DNA from: Trichodelitschia bisporula | Lineage: Eukaryota > Ascomycota > Dothideomycetes > Phaeotrichales > Phaeotrichaceae | NCBI GenBank assembly: GCA_010356995.1 | Contig: ML996706.1 | Location: 186,001-250,000 of the forward strand | Direction: 5' to 3' | Length of the DNA: 64,000 nt | Shown here: positions 53,793 through 64,000 of the stretch, piece after piece | How positions within the stretch are numbered: the stretch's first letter is position 1 | How the letters are laid out: the number at the start of each line of letters is the position of its first letter | Notes under the pieces: generated by a model | Told to the model about the DNA's origin: nothing | The model's database searches: none | What the model saw: the letters and a program-made list of their open reading frames with translations, nothing else | Made by a program: the position numbers and the translations under genes

Positions 53793-56610
53793 CTAATGGC
53801 TCTCCGCCATCAGCCGCGTCTTGTCCTCCCAGTACAGCTTCGACATGAAATCGTCATTAACAACCATCTTGTTCTTGGGGTCTAGCGTCGCTCCTTCATC
53901 TGACATCCACAGCCCCTTCACCTGCGACGTGCTGTCCGCCACCTCGCGCGCACTCACCCCGCCCTCATCGCGCGGCACCACGAGGCGCGGCGTGTCCGTC
54001 CACACCGAAGGGGGAAGGTACGCATCGCGGACAAGGCCCTCATCCACGTCATCCGACTCCGTAACGAGCGCAGGAACAAGGCGGCGCATCGTGGCGTAGT
54101 CGCAGTAGACATGGGGCTTGAGGAACTTGGCCACAATCCCAGGCTTCTTGCGCGGCGGCGGCTGGTCCTCAAGGGTTTCACCCGGCGCGTCGCTCTCCAA
54201 CAGCGCGGAACGCTCCTCATCCTCCAGCGTCTTGGGCAGGTAACGTAGCAGTGGCGTGATGGCTGAGTTGAGCCCGACGTTGTACAGCGCCGTGAAGATA
54301 ACAAGCAGGATCATCATCACAAACGGCCCGATGGTACCCTTCTTGTCCAGTCGCGTTGCGAACAGGCCCAGCAGGCAGATCTCGGCAATGTACATGCCGA
54401 CAAAGAGCTGCTGCAGCGCGCGCGGGTACACGAGCCCCCGCGTGTCGACTCCCGTCGAGTAGACGTAGAGCAGGTTGTAGCGGTAGGCAAAGTAAAAGAG
54501 GTACAGACCAATGGCAGCGAAGATGAGCACCAGCGGCGCAATGCACGCGTAGCACATGGCGATAACCAGCAAATTGGTGTACACGGGGTATACAGTACCC
54601 CAGCCTAGTCCGGAAAGCTGGTTCCACCGCATGAAGAGCTTGCGCGGCGTCGAGCCCAAGATCTTCGCGAGCAAGGGAGTGACGATCAGACCTGCAACTC
54701 CGACCAGCATACCCGCAAAGACACCGAGGCCCTGCAGGACAAAGTAGCTGAGATAGAAGTTGGAGGCCTTAGGAATCTGCTTCGAGAGCAACGACGTCAC
54801 ACTCGTCGGGTTTTTGATGATCTGCGAGACCGCCGACGAGGCGGCAGACGCAACTGTCGCAACCAAGAACACCTGGACGACTTGGAAGGCAAAGTAGTAG
54901 TTCTGCACCGTGTATTCAACGTCCGAGTGCGTGGGCGCGCCGCCTAGTCTCGCAGCAAGGCGCAAAATAATGGGTAGCAACGCCATCAGGACAGCCAGCA
55001 AAACAACTGGCAGGAGACCCGTGACCACACCCAAAATTGCAGTGGGGATTTTGTTGATGAAATCGAGCCAAGGCAGCTTGTCGGTGAGGTAGTTGATGTT
55101 TGAAATGGCGCCGACAAAGGCGACAGGAATGGACCAAAAGATGACGAGTCCTACGACGAAGGAAAGGGTCGCCACCTTGCGCAGCATACGCTCCCAACCG
55201 CGGATGCGCAGATTCGACCAGATGACGTCGAGAGGGTGGACACCGGTGAAGCGCGGCGCCATGGTGATAATCTGGTGGTGGGTCAAGCTCTGGAAAGCAG
55301 CTTGCGCCTCGCGAATGTTGATAAACTCGACGAACACGGCACGCAGCTTCCTGGCTTCTCCCCTCCGGTGCTTATCCTGCTCATGTTCGACTTCGGGAAT
55401 CATTTTGTTAAGCTCCGCGCGCGACCATTCAATGGTGTCGACCTTCTTGCCGATTAGAAACTTCAGGCGGTGCGTCGGACGGTCCTTAGGGCGGACCCAG
55501 CGCGCGGCTCCTTCGTGGGCAGCTTCAATTTCCCCACTGTTTATTCCATCGGTAGCAGCTTCGGCATGAGACTTGGGATGTGCTGTGGTCGCCTCATCGT
55601 GTACAGCACCACCCTCAGCTTTAAGGCGCGCGGCATTGGCCAGCCGGATCAGCTTTGTCTCAGCACCCTCAAGGCCGTAGGCGATTTTGTTGCGCTCCTT
55701 CACCAAGTCATCAAGCTCTTTGGTGTCGGTTGGGAACCAGACGCGCTTCACGTGGCTTCCGAGCATTTCGCGAAGCTTAGCCTCGTTGAGGTATTCGTCC
55801 GGCACTGCGGTGAAGAGCACGGTGCGTGACGAAAGCTTCCGCGCGTAGTTGGGAGACATGAGATACGCCTGGCGCAGGTTGATGTAGAAGACACTCTCGC
55901 GGGTAATCATGATCATGACGAAGCCTAGCTGGTTAACAATGCACATGCGTAGAGAGTCTGGTGCATACCGAAAAACAGCCATGCGCACCCAGCATGCGCA
56001 AAGTACTTCCAAGGGTTCACAACATTGCCGAAATTGAGCTTGTCCAGCTGTTGGTTCCCTCCTCCGCCAGTGATGTTGATGGGGAACAAAACGGGCCACG
56101 TGATGGCGCATCCAACGAGGCAAATGATAACAGAAATCCTGAGGAATCGCAGGAATAGATAGCCATCGAGGCTCTGGTGGTTCAAAACGAAGGTATCTGA
56201 GATGCTAAACAGCTGCGGAAGCCAATTGAACAGACCCGCCTTCAATGGTGGAGTGTAGTCCCTGCAGCAAGTCAGAGAATGCTCATGCGATGGAGATAGG
56301 TTTTCTCACGATTCCCTGAGCAGCTTGGACCGCGTCCTCGGTGCGTACTTCCACGACGCCTTAGGGCGGATGCAGATGAAGACAGCGAGCCAGATGATGG
56401 CGATAACGGCGACGGGGGTCAGCGTCGACAAAAGGCTCGACGCAGAATTGGACTTGGGCTGGTTGACAGCAGAGCCAATGTTGCTATCGTCTTTCTCATT
56501 CTGCTTGCGATTAGGACGAAGAGTCCGAAAGTGTGCGCCTGACGTACCACGCGCTTGATCAGCATCTTAGCCGCCCCATCGAGCATGACGCTCGGAGTAA
56601 GAAGGGTCAT
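53793..56610 (-). CDS. CSC1/OSCA-type stress-gated cation channel (DUF221 family)
   Basis: A polytopic membrane protein. Characterised relatives are calcium-permeable channels opened by osmotic or mechanical stress. Four exons on the minus strand (56548-56610, 56500-56310, 56261-55969, 55924-53793) join to 892 residues. The first exon gives a soluble 21-residue start. The first membrane segment is TLTPVAVIAIIWLAVFICIR, and two more follow before FGFVMIMITRESVFYINLRQ, a family hallmark rebuilt across an intron with a CTAG acceptor. The long cytosolic loop includes VLFTAVPDEYLNEAKLREML, then the DUF221 core begins at IIWSNLRI-like WSNLRIRGWERMLRKV. Around eight further hydrophobic segments follow. 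The C-terminal tail has KPHVYCDYATMRRLVP and VVPRDEGGVSAREV, matching the external PHM7 domain. The 44-63-bp introns and exons near the start are easily missed. Confidence 0.92.
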
Positions 56611-57850
56611 TTTGTTCACGGTTCAATGCGCCGAACAAGGGAGTTTGCGGCAGCAGAAGCGCGAGCAGGCAATTGAGTCGCAGCCCGCAATCGATTGCGG
56701 GTGCTCTTGCGACGCGGCAATGTCTAGCACCGCCGGATATGTTCAAAGTATTCCAAGGGAAGGGGGGAGTGAATTGAACTGGGTGGGAAGGTGTTGGGTA
56801 GCTAGAAGTTGGAGCGAGGGAGCAGGTTACTGTAGGATATCTGAGCTTTGGGGTTGGGCTTTGGGGTTGGGCGGGGGGCGTGTTTGTTTAGGGCGATCAA
56901 AGCGCGATCAGGGAGGGCCAGGGCCTTGGCCCGTCATTTGCACTGACCAAGCCATGCCGTGGGTGCGACTCAAAGCAGCCATCCCCCTAGGCGCAACGAA
57001 TTCAATAGGCTACAACTTCGATCAATGACGCCACTGGAATCTGACGTTTGAGTCGATCGCTTTTATTTCTTGGAACCTTTGGTGAAGGGTAAGAAATACT
57101 TTATCCCATTCAGGTCGGATACGTACAGTTTTTCTCTATAACTTCACGTAGGCCCGAGCGCTCTTTCCACTCGCCCAGGTCGCGATGGAGTTCCTTTCTC
57201 TCCATTCTCCCGTTCTTCCTCTCTCTCTCTCACAGCAAACTAATTTCACTAGATGCTCCTACGGCGAGGGCCGTCGACTTTGACGCCCGCCGCTCCACAC
57301 GCCTAGCCTGCTCCATGGACCGCGCCACTGCCAGTCCACTGGAGGCTGGAACTAGTTGCGGCAAGCCGCCAGCCAACTTACAGGTAATTGGTCGGCAAGC
57401 TGCGTGCCATCTCCTCCATTCTCTAGCCCCGCCATTTCTTGCCCAGAAACTAGCCCAAACATATCGCGGAGCATCCTGCGATGTCCGCACTGCATCGACG
57501 AAGGAAAACCCTTCGCGTAACGCCAGACTGCGGCATTTTCCAAAATCATTGACAACAACTCATAGCCTTGATACTCGATAAGGGCTACGGGCAGTGCAAC
57601 AACAACTGCAAATTTGCACATGGATACATGTGCAAGCGTTGAGTGTTACCAAGCCTTTGTTCGCTTCAGCTTTGGGCAGGAGCCCAGGGGCCACCCGAAA
57701 AACTCATGGCCGCATCTCCGCGGTAACCTCTGCGAATTACTTGAGCAATGCCATTGGGGGGGCAGCCACGACTTTTCTAAGTGGCCTTTGGGCCGCGAGT
57801 CGAAATGGTTATGATCGGCTGAATGCAGTCAAGCCAGTGCCCTGAAAGAG
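56611..57850. other. Intergenic region, about 1.2 kb
   Basis: Left part is the CSC1 promoter. No convincing gene is seen on either strand. CT-rich sequence occurs at 57185-57240. Confidence 0.4.
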
Positions 57851-58204
57851 CTAGCGTGCGGTCGTGGATCCACAGATTGCGTCTGTGGCTTGTACACCAG
57901 TCCCGCAGGTTGTTGATCGTGGCCCATGAGGCGCAGCATCCTCTATCTCTTCGCATAGCCACACTTTGACGTTCGCCTTCTTTGTTGCAGCGTCAAAACC
58001 TCCACCAACCTCTATCTCCACGGCGTCTCCGAAGTCTAGACCGCGGACCTGGGCCTTCTTCGCATCTTCGACGCACCTCCAAACATACCATGACTTCAGC
58101 TTGAGGGGGGAGGTGCAGATTGGATGCGACCTTACTCGACCATCGACTATGCATTGTGGCACACCATCACATGAACCGTTGCAGTGCCTTCCCGCCGGAT
58201 GCAC
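57851..58204 (-). CDS. Possible cysteine-containing ORF of about 117 codons
   Basis: A minus-strand frame encodes CNGSCDGVPQCIVDGRV, then WYVWRCVEDAKKAQVRGLDF, DAVEIEVGGGFDAATKKANV, WLCEEIED and a Cys-containing tail, nine cysteines in all. The Val/Glu/Gly pattern looks like a beta-rich protein. However, the frame has no ATG at its head, only a GTG, and a TGA lies just above it, so a real gene would need an upstream exon. No signal peptide exon was found in the 130 bp up to the DUF7580 stop. It might be a last exon joined to another gene, a relic, or chance. Confidence 0.25.
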   Translation of the reverse strand: MHPAGRHCNGSCDGVPQCIVDGRVRSHPICTSPLKLKSWYVWRCVEDAKKAQVRGLDFGDAVEIEVGGGFDAATKKANVKVWLCEEIEDAAPHGPRSTTCGTGVQATDAICGSTTAR

Positions 58205-58337
58205 AAGTCATTTGCGGATGACGGGCCAGTAACTGATTTTGCAGTACTATGGTGCAGCAGGTATCCAAACGGCTCTGCGCGCTCGACTCCCATCGCACCA
58301 GCCACCCATTGGTCGATCCTTGTCGCTTGGTTGCAAC

Positions 58338-60011
58338 TCACGCTCGCGGTGTAACCGCCTTCCATGGCTTCAGGGACTCGGCAAGTGGTTGAACAACTCC
58401 CGCATACACAGCCTCGCGAAATCTCTTGTCCAAGAGGTTTGGTCGAGGCTCAAATGCGCAGTCCAGACATCGCCTTACCACATCGTCAAGCTGAGCCCCG
58501 CATTCGCTAAGCACTCGCTTTGCCCAGGTTCGCGCCGTACATACATCTGTGTGATCATTGGGCTTATTGTCTGGCCCATAGTACCTGCCACGGAACTCGC
58601 AGGATTCGATGGTGTGGCCGAAGATCAGCTCGAGGGTGATGATACCGACGGCAAATAGCGCTGCCCGAGTGTCTTCTTCCGATGCTGTCACAGGCGGATC
58701 CGATTCTATCGTATCCACCCTTATGGAGGGGTATGTTTGGGGTAGATATGGGCAAACGCCAAAAGAACCCTCGGAATCTGTCTGGAAGAGGAAATCCTGT
58801 TTCGACCATTTCTGGGGAGCCCAAGGCGACATCTGGACCTGGAGAAGTGTGGATGCGATGTGGAAGGCCATCTCAAGTCGAAGATTTCTAGGTAAACGGA
58901 TGTGATTCCACCTGTGCGCTTCGAGGAGCTGTGAGAGAGCCACCAGTTCTGACGAAGTTTGCGCTGCTGTTGAATGTGGGTTGTGAGAGGTAAGGCGAAA
59001 CCTTCTGTCATCCTCATCTGAGATAACTCCCGGCTCGAAATTTAGCTGTCGGCCTCTGCGCAGGTATGAACAAAGGTCTTCGATCACGTCAATGCCTCCA
59101 TCACTGATGCTTTGAGCTGGGAGCGTAGGTGGGAGTTTTCCGGAAGAACGTCTAATTTCCGCCGTGGTCGTAGCGTGTTCTTTGACTGGACAGATGGCCA
59201 CCTCCTGTCTAGCATCGTCCACTACAAATAGCACGTTAACCTCAACGACTTCCGGGTCCCCTCGCAACCCGAGATTACTGCAGTGACCTCGACAACGTCC
59301 AAGTGAACATTTCCGGAACGCTAGGCGAAGGGCGTTGTGCAAGTTGCCTACATGCTGGCGGACTTTTTCAAACAACTCCACTGGAGGCGAAGTCTGCCTT
59401 GATTCCTCGATGAGGTTAATGCGCCTGCTGCAACCAAGGGTCTGCTTGAGGGTGCGGTTGTGCGAGTCGAGTTTGTTGACTTTCTTGTACTTTCCTTTCG
59501 AAAAGCTAATCCGGATGCGCGTCAGATGCCATGCCCAAGAGCGCTCGCTTTGCGAATCAATCCAATCCACCTAAGAGGTAATATCAGCTGGCAGCCCTTC
59601 GCACACGTAGAGTTAGACACTCACCTTATTATCCTTGATCTGCAAAAGCTTTTTAAGTTCTTCTACCAGGTCGTGCATCTTCTGGATGATCCTCAGGACC
59701 CTCTCATGTTCGCCAGCCAGATGGCGCTCGAGATGAGTTGTAAGACTGCCATCCGACCAGCGGGCGTCATTTGGGTTCTTTACCAAGTCCGCGAGACAAT
59801 CGTTGTCCTGAATGATGGGGTGTAGCATCTCCATCATGTTACTGTTGTACATCATTTCTTGATGTCGTATGCCGTCGGCGAACTCGATAAAACGTGTCCG
59901 GAAACGCCACCATTCTGACAGTGGCTCACAGCTTTTGCGATAGTAGTCGAGACAGTTGAGGATGATTGGGAACGCTCCCAGGACGAGGCCGGCAACTTCA
60001 ACTCCCGACAT
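58338..60011 (-). CDS. DUF7580-type protein with N-terminal helical domain
   Basis: Two exons (59625-60011 and 58338-59570) join to 539 residues. The start MSGVEVAGLVLGAFPIILNC is chosen because this opening is typical of fungal proteins with HeLo-like or related N-terminal helices; a longer upstream frame lacks conservation. Residues 1-130 are helical, with LSEWWRFRTRFIEFADGIRH and VLRIIQKMHDLVEELKKLLQ. Residues about 345-520 match the DUF7580 region, RLPRNLRLEMAFHIAS, DFLFQ, FAVGIITLELIFGHTIESCE and LDDVVRRCLDCAF, which resembles the C-lobe of a degenerate protein kinase; no catalytic HRD or DFG motif is seen. Function is unknown. It faces an NLR gene across 345 bp, suggesting co-expression. 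The stop lies within GTGAGT, so a further exon is conceivable. Confidence 0.75.
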
Positions 60012-60356
60012 TGAGAAGCTGAGGACATGCAGGCAGAGTGGGGACAGCACGTTGGGTTTCGAGCCGTGATAAAGAATCCATGCTGACTCGGAGATTAGAA
60101 GCAGAGGCCAATAGGAATCGACCACGGAGGGGCAGCGTTCAGCCTCATTGTCGAGTACCGTGCGGGGTATCTCCATCCCCGCATTCATCACATCAGCACC
60201 TTGACACCGTTTCATTGGCCGACTCATTCCCATTCAAGATTCGGCGACTGGGACTTGGGTCCACCTCAGAAGCTAACCACCTCAGCCCTACCGTACTGTA
60301 TCTCTCCCATCATTCATGACCTAGGACTCCTCATCTCTTGCGGGACGCAAGAATAC
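60012..60356. promoter_or_regulatory. Bidirectional promoter of the DUF7580 and NLR genes
   Basis: A 345-bp gap between opposing start codons that must hold both promoters. No clear TATA box is seen, and no other gene fits in it. Confidence 0.5.
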
Positions 60357-63300
60357 ATGTCCATTCAATCCTTCATGGAAGCCACAGGAGATGGTATTCC
60401 GGACTGGGCAGGAAAATGTCGTGAGGGTATCAGCGGCCTGCTCGCAGCCGTGATTAACCCTTCCTCGCCACGATATCCAATCTTGGAGGTCGAGGCAGTC
60501 CAAACAATACAGGAGCGATATGATCACTGGACCGGATATCTAGACGCTCTCAAGGATGCCGTGGATCCCTCTTCGCTTGACTACCGTCTTCGCGACACTC
60601 CGACAGTGAAGAGTGCCATTCTTGACATCCTCCTTGACTTGCACAAGTCCCTAGAAGCCGGTAGGCCGCCCAGCACAGAGGCAGGCTAGAAACTGATGGG
60701 GCTAGCAAATGATATTGTCCTTGGCGAAAGGGAATGCAGGGTTTGGAGCGGTCCGGTCGTGACTGAGAATGAAGACCTTGACGAGTTCGACATTTCCTCT
60801 ACCGAATCCGATACGTCCTCATTTCGCAGCCCAGGCCACGACGCGAACAGTTCAGCTCCCACTTCAGAGATCCAGGAGCTCATGTCAGCTATCAAAGTCA
60901 GTCTCGACAGCTTGTTCAAGATCACTCAGTTCATTCCCAATTCTACCTCCTGGGACCGACGCGCTCGAGCGGCGACGATAACGCCGTCCGACAGTACGGC
61001 AGATATCATTCTTGTTCAGGACCGTTTTCCTTCACTAGCAAAAGCCCATCCCGCGCTTGCCATTCGGATAGGTGAGGCAAACGCGAGGCGCCGACAATAC
61101 TTCAGGTACCGTCGAAGTCATCATGAGCGTTTGTCGGCAGATGAGCATACCCAGGATCAGGTATGGGACTCTGCTCCTCTCGAGCCGGCCATGTCAACAC
61201 TTTCCTCCGCTACATCCATAACTGAGGCTCCTAACGAAGAACTGGCATTTCCTCCGATACCTACAGACGCTGAATCTGGTACCCGTTTTCTTTGTCCCTT
61301 CTGCTTTGAGTACCAAGAGCCCCAACTGGGGGATTTGCAGAAGGCTTGGAGGTAAAGGTTTTGGGCGCTCCGTACGACGCTCGTAGAGCTAACTGAGTCT
61401 TAGAAAACACGTCCTTGACGATCTGGAGCCGTACATCTGTACATTTTCCCCGTGCACACTAGACACCTTCAACTCGCGGCGCGCCTGGTTTGAGCATGAA
61501 CTTTTGGCACATCGCCACCGGTGGCTTTGCCAACACTGCCTCACATACTTCACATCGCCCGACAACCTCGCAGTACACATATGCCTGGAACACCTTGACA
61601 CGGTACAGGGCTCGCAAGTCCAAGCCATAGTCGAACAGTCCAAGCGAAGAATCGAATTCATCCAACCAGCCGAATGTCCCTTTTGCGACGTCTCCTGGGC
61701 CGAAGCCGACCGGAACCGCAACGGGGACCCCAAGCCATCCATCGTTAGTTTGGACGAATTCGAGCGCCATGTGGGCCACCACATGCAGCAAATTGCCCTA
61801 TTTGCCCTCCAAAGCCCAGCCCAGCATGTCCACTCGATGAGCCCTCAGCGGATTTCAGATCTAGACTCCATTGAGGTGCCTCTGACACAGCAACAAAAGG
61901 CCCATCCAGATGACCCCTTGAAACGTTCGGAAAATCCCACGAATGCTGTTGATCTCGACTCCAGCCCCATACCTAGAGAGGAGATTGGGCAAGCTGCTGA
62001 TATGGATGTCTGGCCAGACCGGGACGACGAGGTTGAACCCCTCGGCTTCGGTGAGCCTCATTCTTGGCATTCTGCCCCGCTGTTGAGCTCAGCTCGAAGC
62101 CCCAAAGCCTCGCCTTTAACCTCCAGTTCCACTCCTGCATTTTCAAAAGTCCGCAATTTCTCGACTAGCATCATTATTCCCGAGATGCCAGCTGCAAAGC
62201 GGATCCGGACACGGGGCCGCTTCCGTGCCTCTTCCAGTCTTTCACGACCCTCCTCACCTGATGCTGGTGAGACCACCACGCCTGCCCCCACGAGCAGTGT
62301 CGGCCAGACCTCGGATTGGATGCTGAAAGAGAGCCTGACTCAGTCCAACACCAGACGCCAACTGAAGCGCGAGGAATATACAATAGGATGGATATGCGCC
62401 CTTTCGATCGAACTCGCGGCAGCCAAACAGATGCTAGACGAAGTGCATCAGAATCTCCCTTCAAATGAGGCCGATTCCAACACCTATGAGCTCGGCCGCA
62501 TCGGTGAACACAATGTCGTGATTGCGTGCCTACCCGTAGGCCAAATGGGAACGACTCCAGCAGCCTCAGTTGTTGCCCGAATGCAATCAACCTTCAGCTC
62601 GATTCGGTTCGGCCTGATGGTGGGCATTGGAGGTGGTGTGCCGAGCAGCAAAAATGATATTCGGCTGGGGGATGTTGTTGTGAGCCAACCATCCAATGGG
62701 CATGGCGGAGTAATTCAGTACGACTTTGGGAAAACAACACCAGACAAGTTTGAGCGGACTGGCTTCCTGAATTCACCTCCCATCGTCTTGCTGAATGCAG
62801 TAGCGAATATGAGGGCCAATTACGATCTGGGAGGGAAGATCTTGTGTCACCCTACGCAACTGTCCCGTCAACCTTTATTTGCACGGGAGAATGCCGGACC
62901 GGATGTTTTATACCGCGCTGACTACAACCACGAGCAACCCGGTACTAGTGATTGTAGTGAATGCAAGACGGACTTTATCAAACGGCGACAGCCACGTGGT
63001 AATGATTTTGTCATTCATTACGGCACCATAGCATCCGGAAACCAAGTTGTGCGAGATGCCACGACAAGGGACAGACTCAGCAAGGATTTTGGAGGCGTTC
63101 TTTGCTTTGAGATGGAGGCGGCGGGGCTTATGAACCATTTCCCCTGCCTTGTTGTGCGGGGCATCTGCGACTATGCCGACTCGCATAAGAACAAGAGCTG
63201 GCAACCGTATGCGGCAGTGACGGCAGCTGCATATGCGAAAGAGATCCTGTTGTCGATACCGGCAGCCGAAGTCGAGACAGGATCATCTGCGGTTGAGGTG

Positions 63301-64000
63301 ATGAAACAAAATCTCGGTAAGTGGCTTTTACCTTTCTATGATGGTAGTTGTCATACGGTAGGGAAGAGAGGGCTAACCGCTGTCATTAGAATTCAATAAG
63401 GTCCTCGGTAAACTACCCACTGCTGTGGATACGCCGTTCAATGTACGCAAACGAGAACACGACACTGCCTGCCTTCCTGATACCCGTGTCGCACTTCTCA
63501 AGCAGATATATGAATGGGCTGATGGCATGGACTCCCCAAATATATTCTGGCTGAGCGGGTTGGCCGGCTATGGCAAGTCTACGGTTGCGCGAACAGTGGC
63601 CGCCAGATGTTTCAAGAAAGGCCTTAGCGCCAGTTTCTTCTTCACCAAAGGCGGCGGAGATGTTGGCCACGCCGGCATGTTTGTTACAAGCATCGCAGTG
63701 CAGCTTGCAAATAATGTGCCGGATCTAAAGCCGGTCATTTGCGATGCCATCGCCAAGCACAGCAACATCGCAAGCCTGTCTCTACGCGAGCAGTGGGACC
63801 GTCTTGTTCTCGCTCCTATATCGCTGTTTGGAACCGATCAATCCACTCCAAAATTTCTCCTGATTGTCGACGCTCTTGACGAGTGCACAGATGAGAGCGA
63901 TGTGCGGATCATTCTTCAGCTTTTCGCCGAACTTCGAGGATCGCACCAAACCAGGCTCCGAGTATTTCTGACGAGCCGACCCGAAGCTCATATCCGGGAT
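60357..64000 (+). CDS. NOD-like receptor: zinc fingers - nucleosidase phosphorylase - NACHT (3' end beyond the window)
   Basis: Exons 60357-60660, 60706-61351, 61404-63316 and 63390 to past 64000 keep one phase and give at least 1158 residues. The N-terminal region (IQSFMEATGDGIPDWAGKCR) and the fingers YICTFSPC...HELLAH and WLCQHCLTYF...HICLEH are typical of fungal C2H2-headed receptors, with CPFCDVSW...HVGHHM as a third. After a disordered linker the Pfs/PNP_UDP_1 domain runs from about residue 639 to 935: YTIGWICALSIELAAAKQML, GLMVGIGGGVPS, VVVSQPSNGHGGVIQYDFGK, FEMEAAGLMNHFPCLVVRGI, CDYADSHKN. The NACHT begins near 1000 with Walker A GLAGYGKST, Walker B FLLIVDALDEC and VFLTSRPE. The repeat domain (ankyrin, WD or TPR) would follow outside. 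Family members act in non-self recognition. A TAG at 60687 lies inside the first intron (60661-60705). Confidence 0.88.

Noticed and set aside
60687-60689. In-frame TAG splitting the N-terminus of the NLR gene
   Set aside because: A 45-bp intron with GTAGGC donor and CTAG acceptor spans it and rejoins the same frame, so the gene is not read as broken.

Overview
The window looks like nuclear DNA of a filamentous ascomycete (Pezizomycotina). The signs are many short GT-AG introns (about 44-75 bp) with CTAAC/CTGAC-type branch sites, GC-rich coding DNA, fungal-specific families (Zn2Cys6 regulators, DUF3632, GT15 mannosyltransferases, DUF7580, Arb1, NACHT receptors with a Pfs-type nucleosidase domain) and an intron-bearing tRNA-Gly. 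The class or genus cannot be told from sequence alone. I recognised no transposon, retroelement, CRISPR array or rRNA.

Layout. 0.8-23.7 kb is gene-dense and mostly housekeeping: a Zn2Cys6 regulator (793-3168), a DUF3632 protein (4065-4952), spliceosomal U2 A' (5395-6342), the mRNA-decay factor PAT1 (6775-9584, minus), a KRE2/MNT1 mannosyltransferase (10940-12306), a Vps9-domain Rab5 exchange factor with a CUE tail (13150-15799, minus), an ASNSD1-type asparagine-synthetase-like protein (16236-18071), a 54-residue zinc-ribbon-like microprotein (18942-19106, minus), an inositol polyphosphate multikinase (19778-20874, minus) and an Arb1 Argonaute-chaperone protein that starts with a La motif (21676-23732). 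A gene-poor stretch follows (23.7-31.1 kb) that probably supplies the promoter and leader of a C2H2 regulator (31170-33019), then a second gene-poor stretch (33.0-38.0 kb) holding a tRNA-Gly and a possible small ORF. From 38 to 56.6 kb come FIG4 (37992-40913), DCC1 (41818-42822, minus), a BUD3-like RhoGEF (43524-48265), a secreted aspartic protease (48911-50149, minus), an alcohol dehydrogenase (51674-52849, minus) and a CSC1/OSCA cation channel (53793-56610, minus).

The right end is accessory in character. A DUF7580 protein (58338-60011, minus) and a large zinc-finger / nucleosidase-phosphorylase / NACHT receptor (60357 to beyond 64000) are transcribed head to head from only 345 bp. This arrangement suggests a paired non-self-recognition module. 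It and the La-Arb1 fusion are the most interesting items here. Several gene pairs are divergent and may share promoters: PAT1/KRE2, VPS9/ASNSD1, IPMK/Arb1, DCC1/RhoGEF and DUF7580/NLR. Exon boundaries were read by eye from splice signals and reading phase. Wherever joined exon lengths are mentioned, they were checked to be divisible by three.
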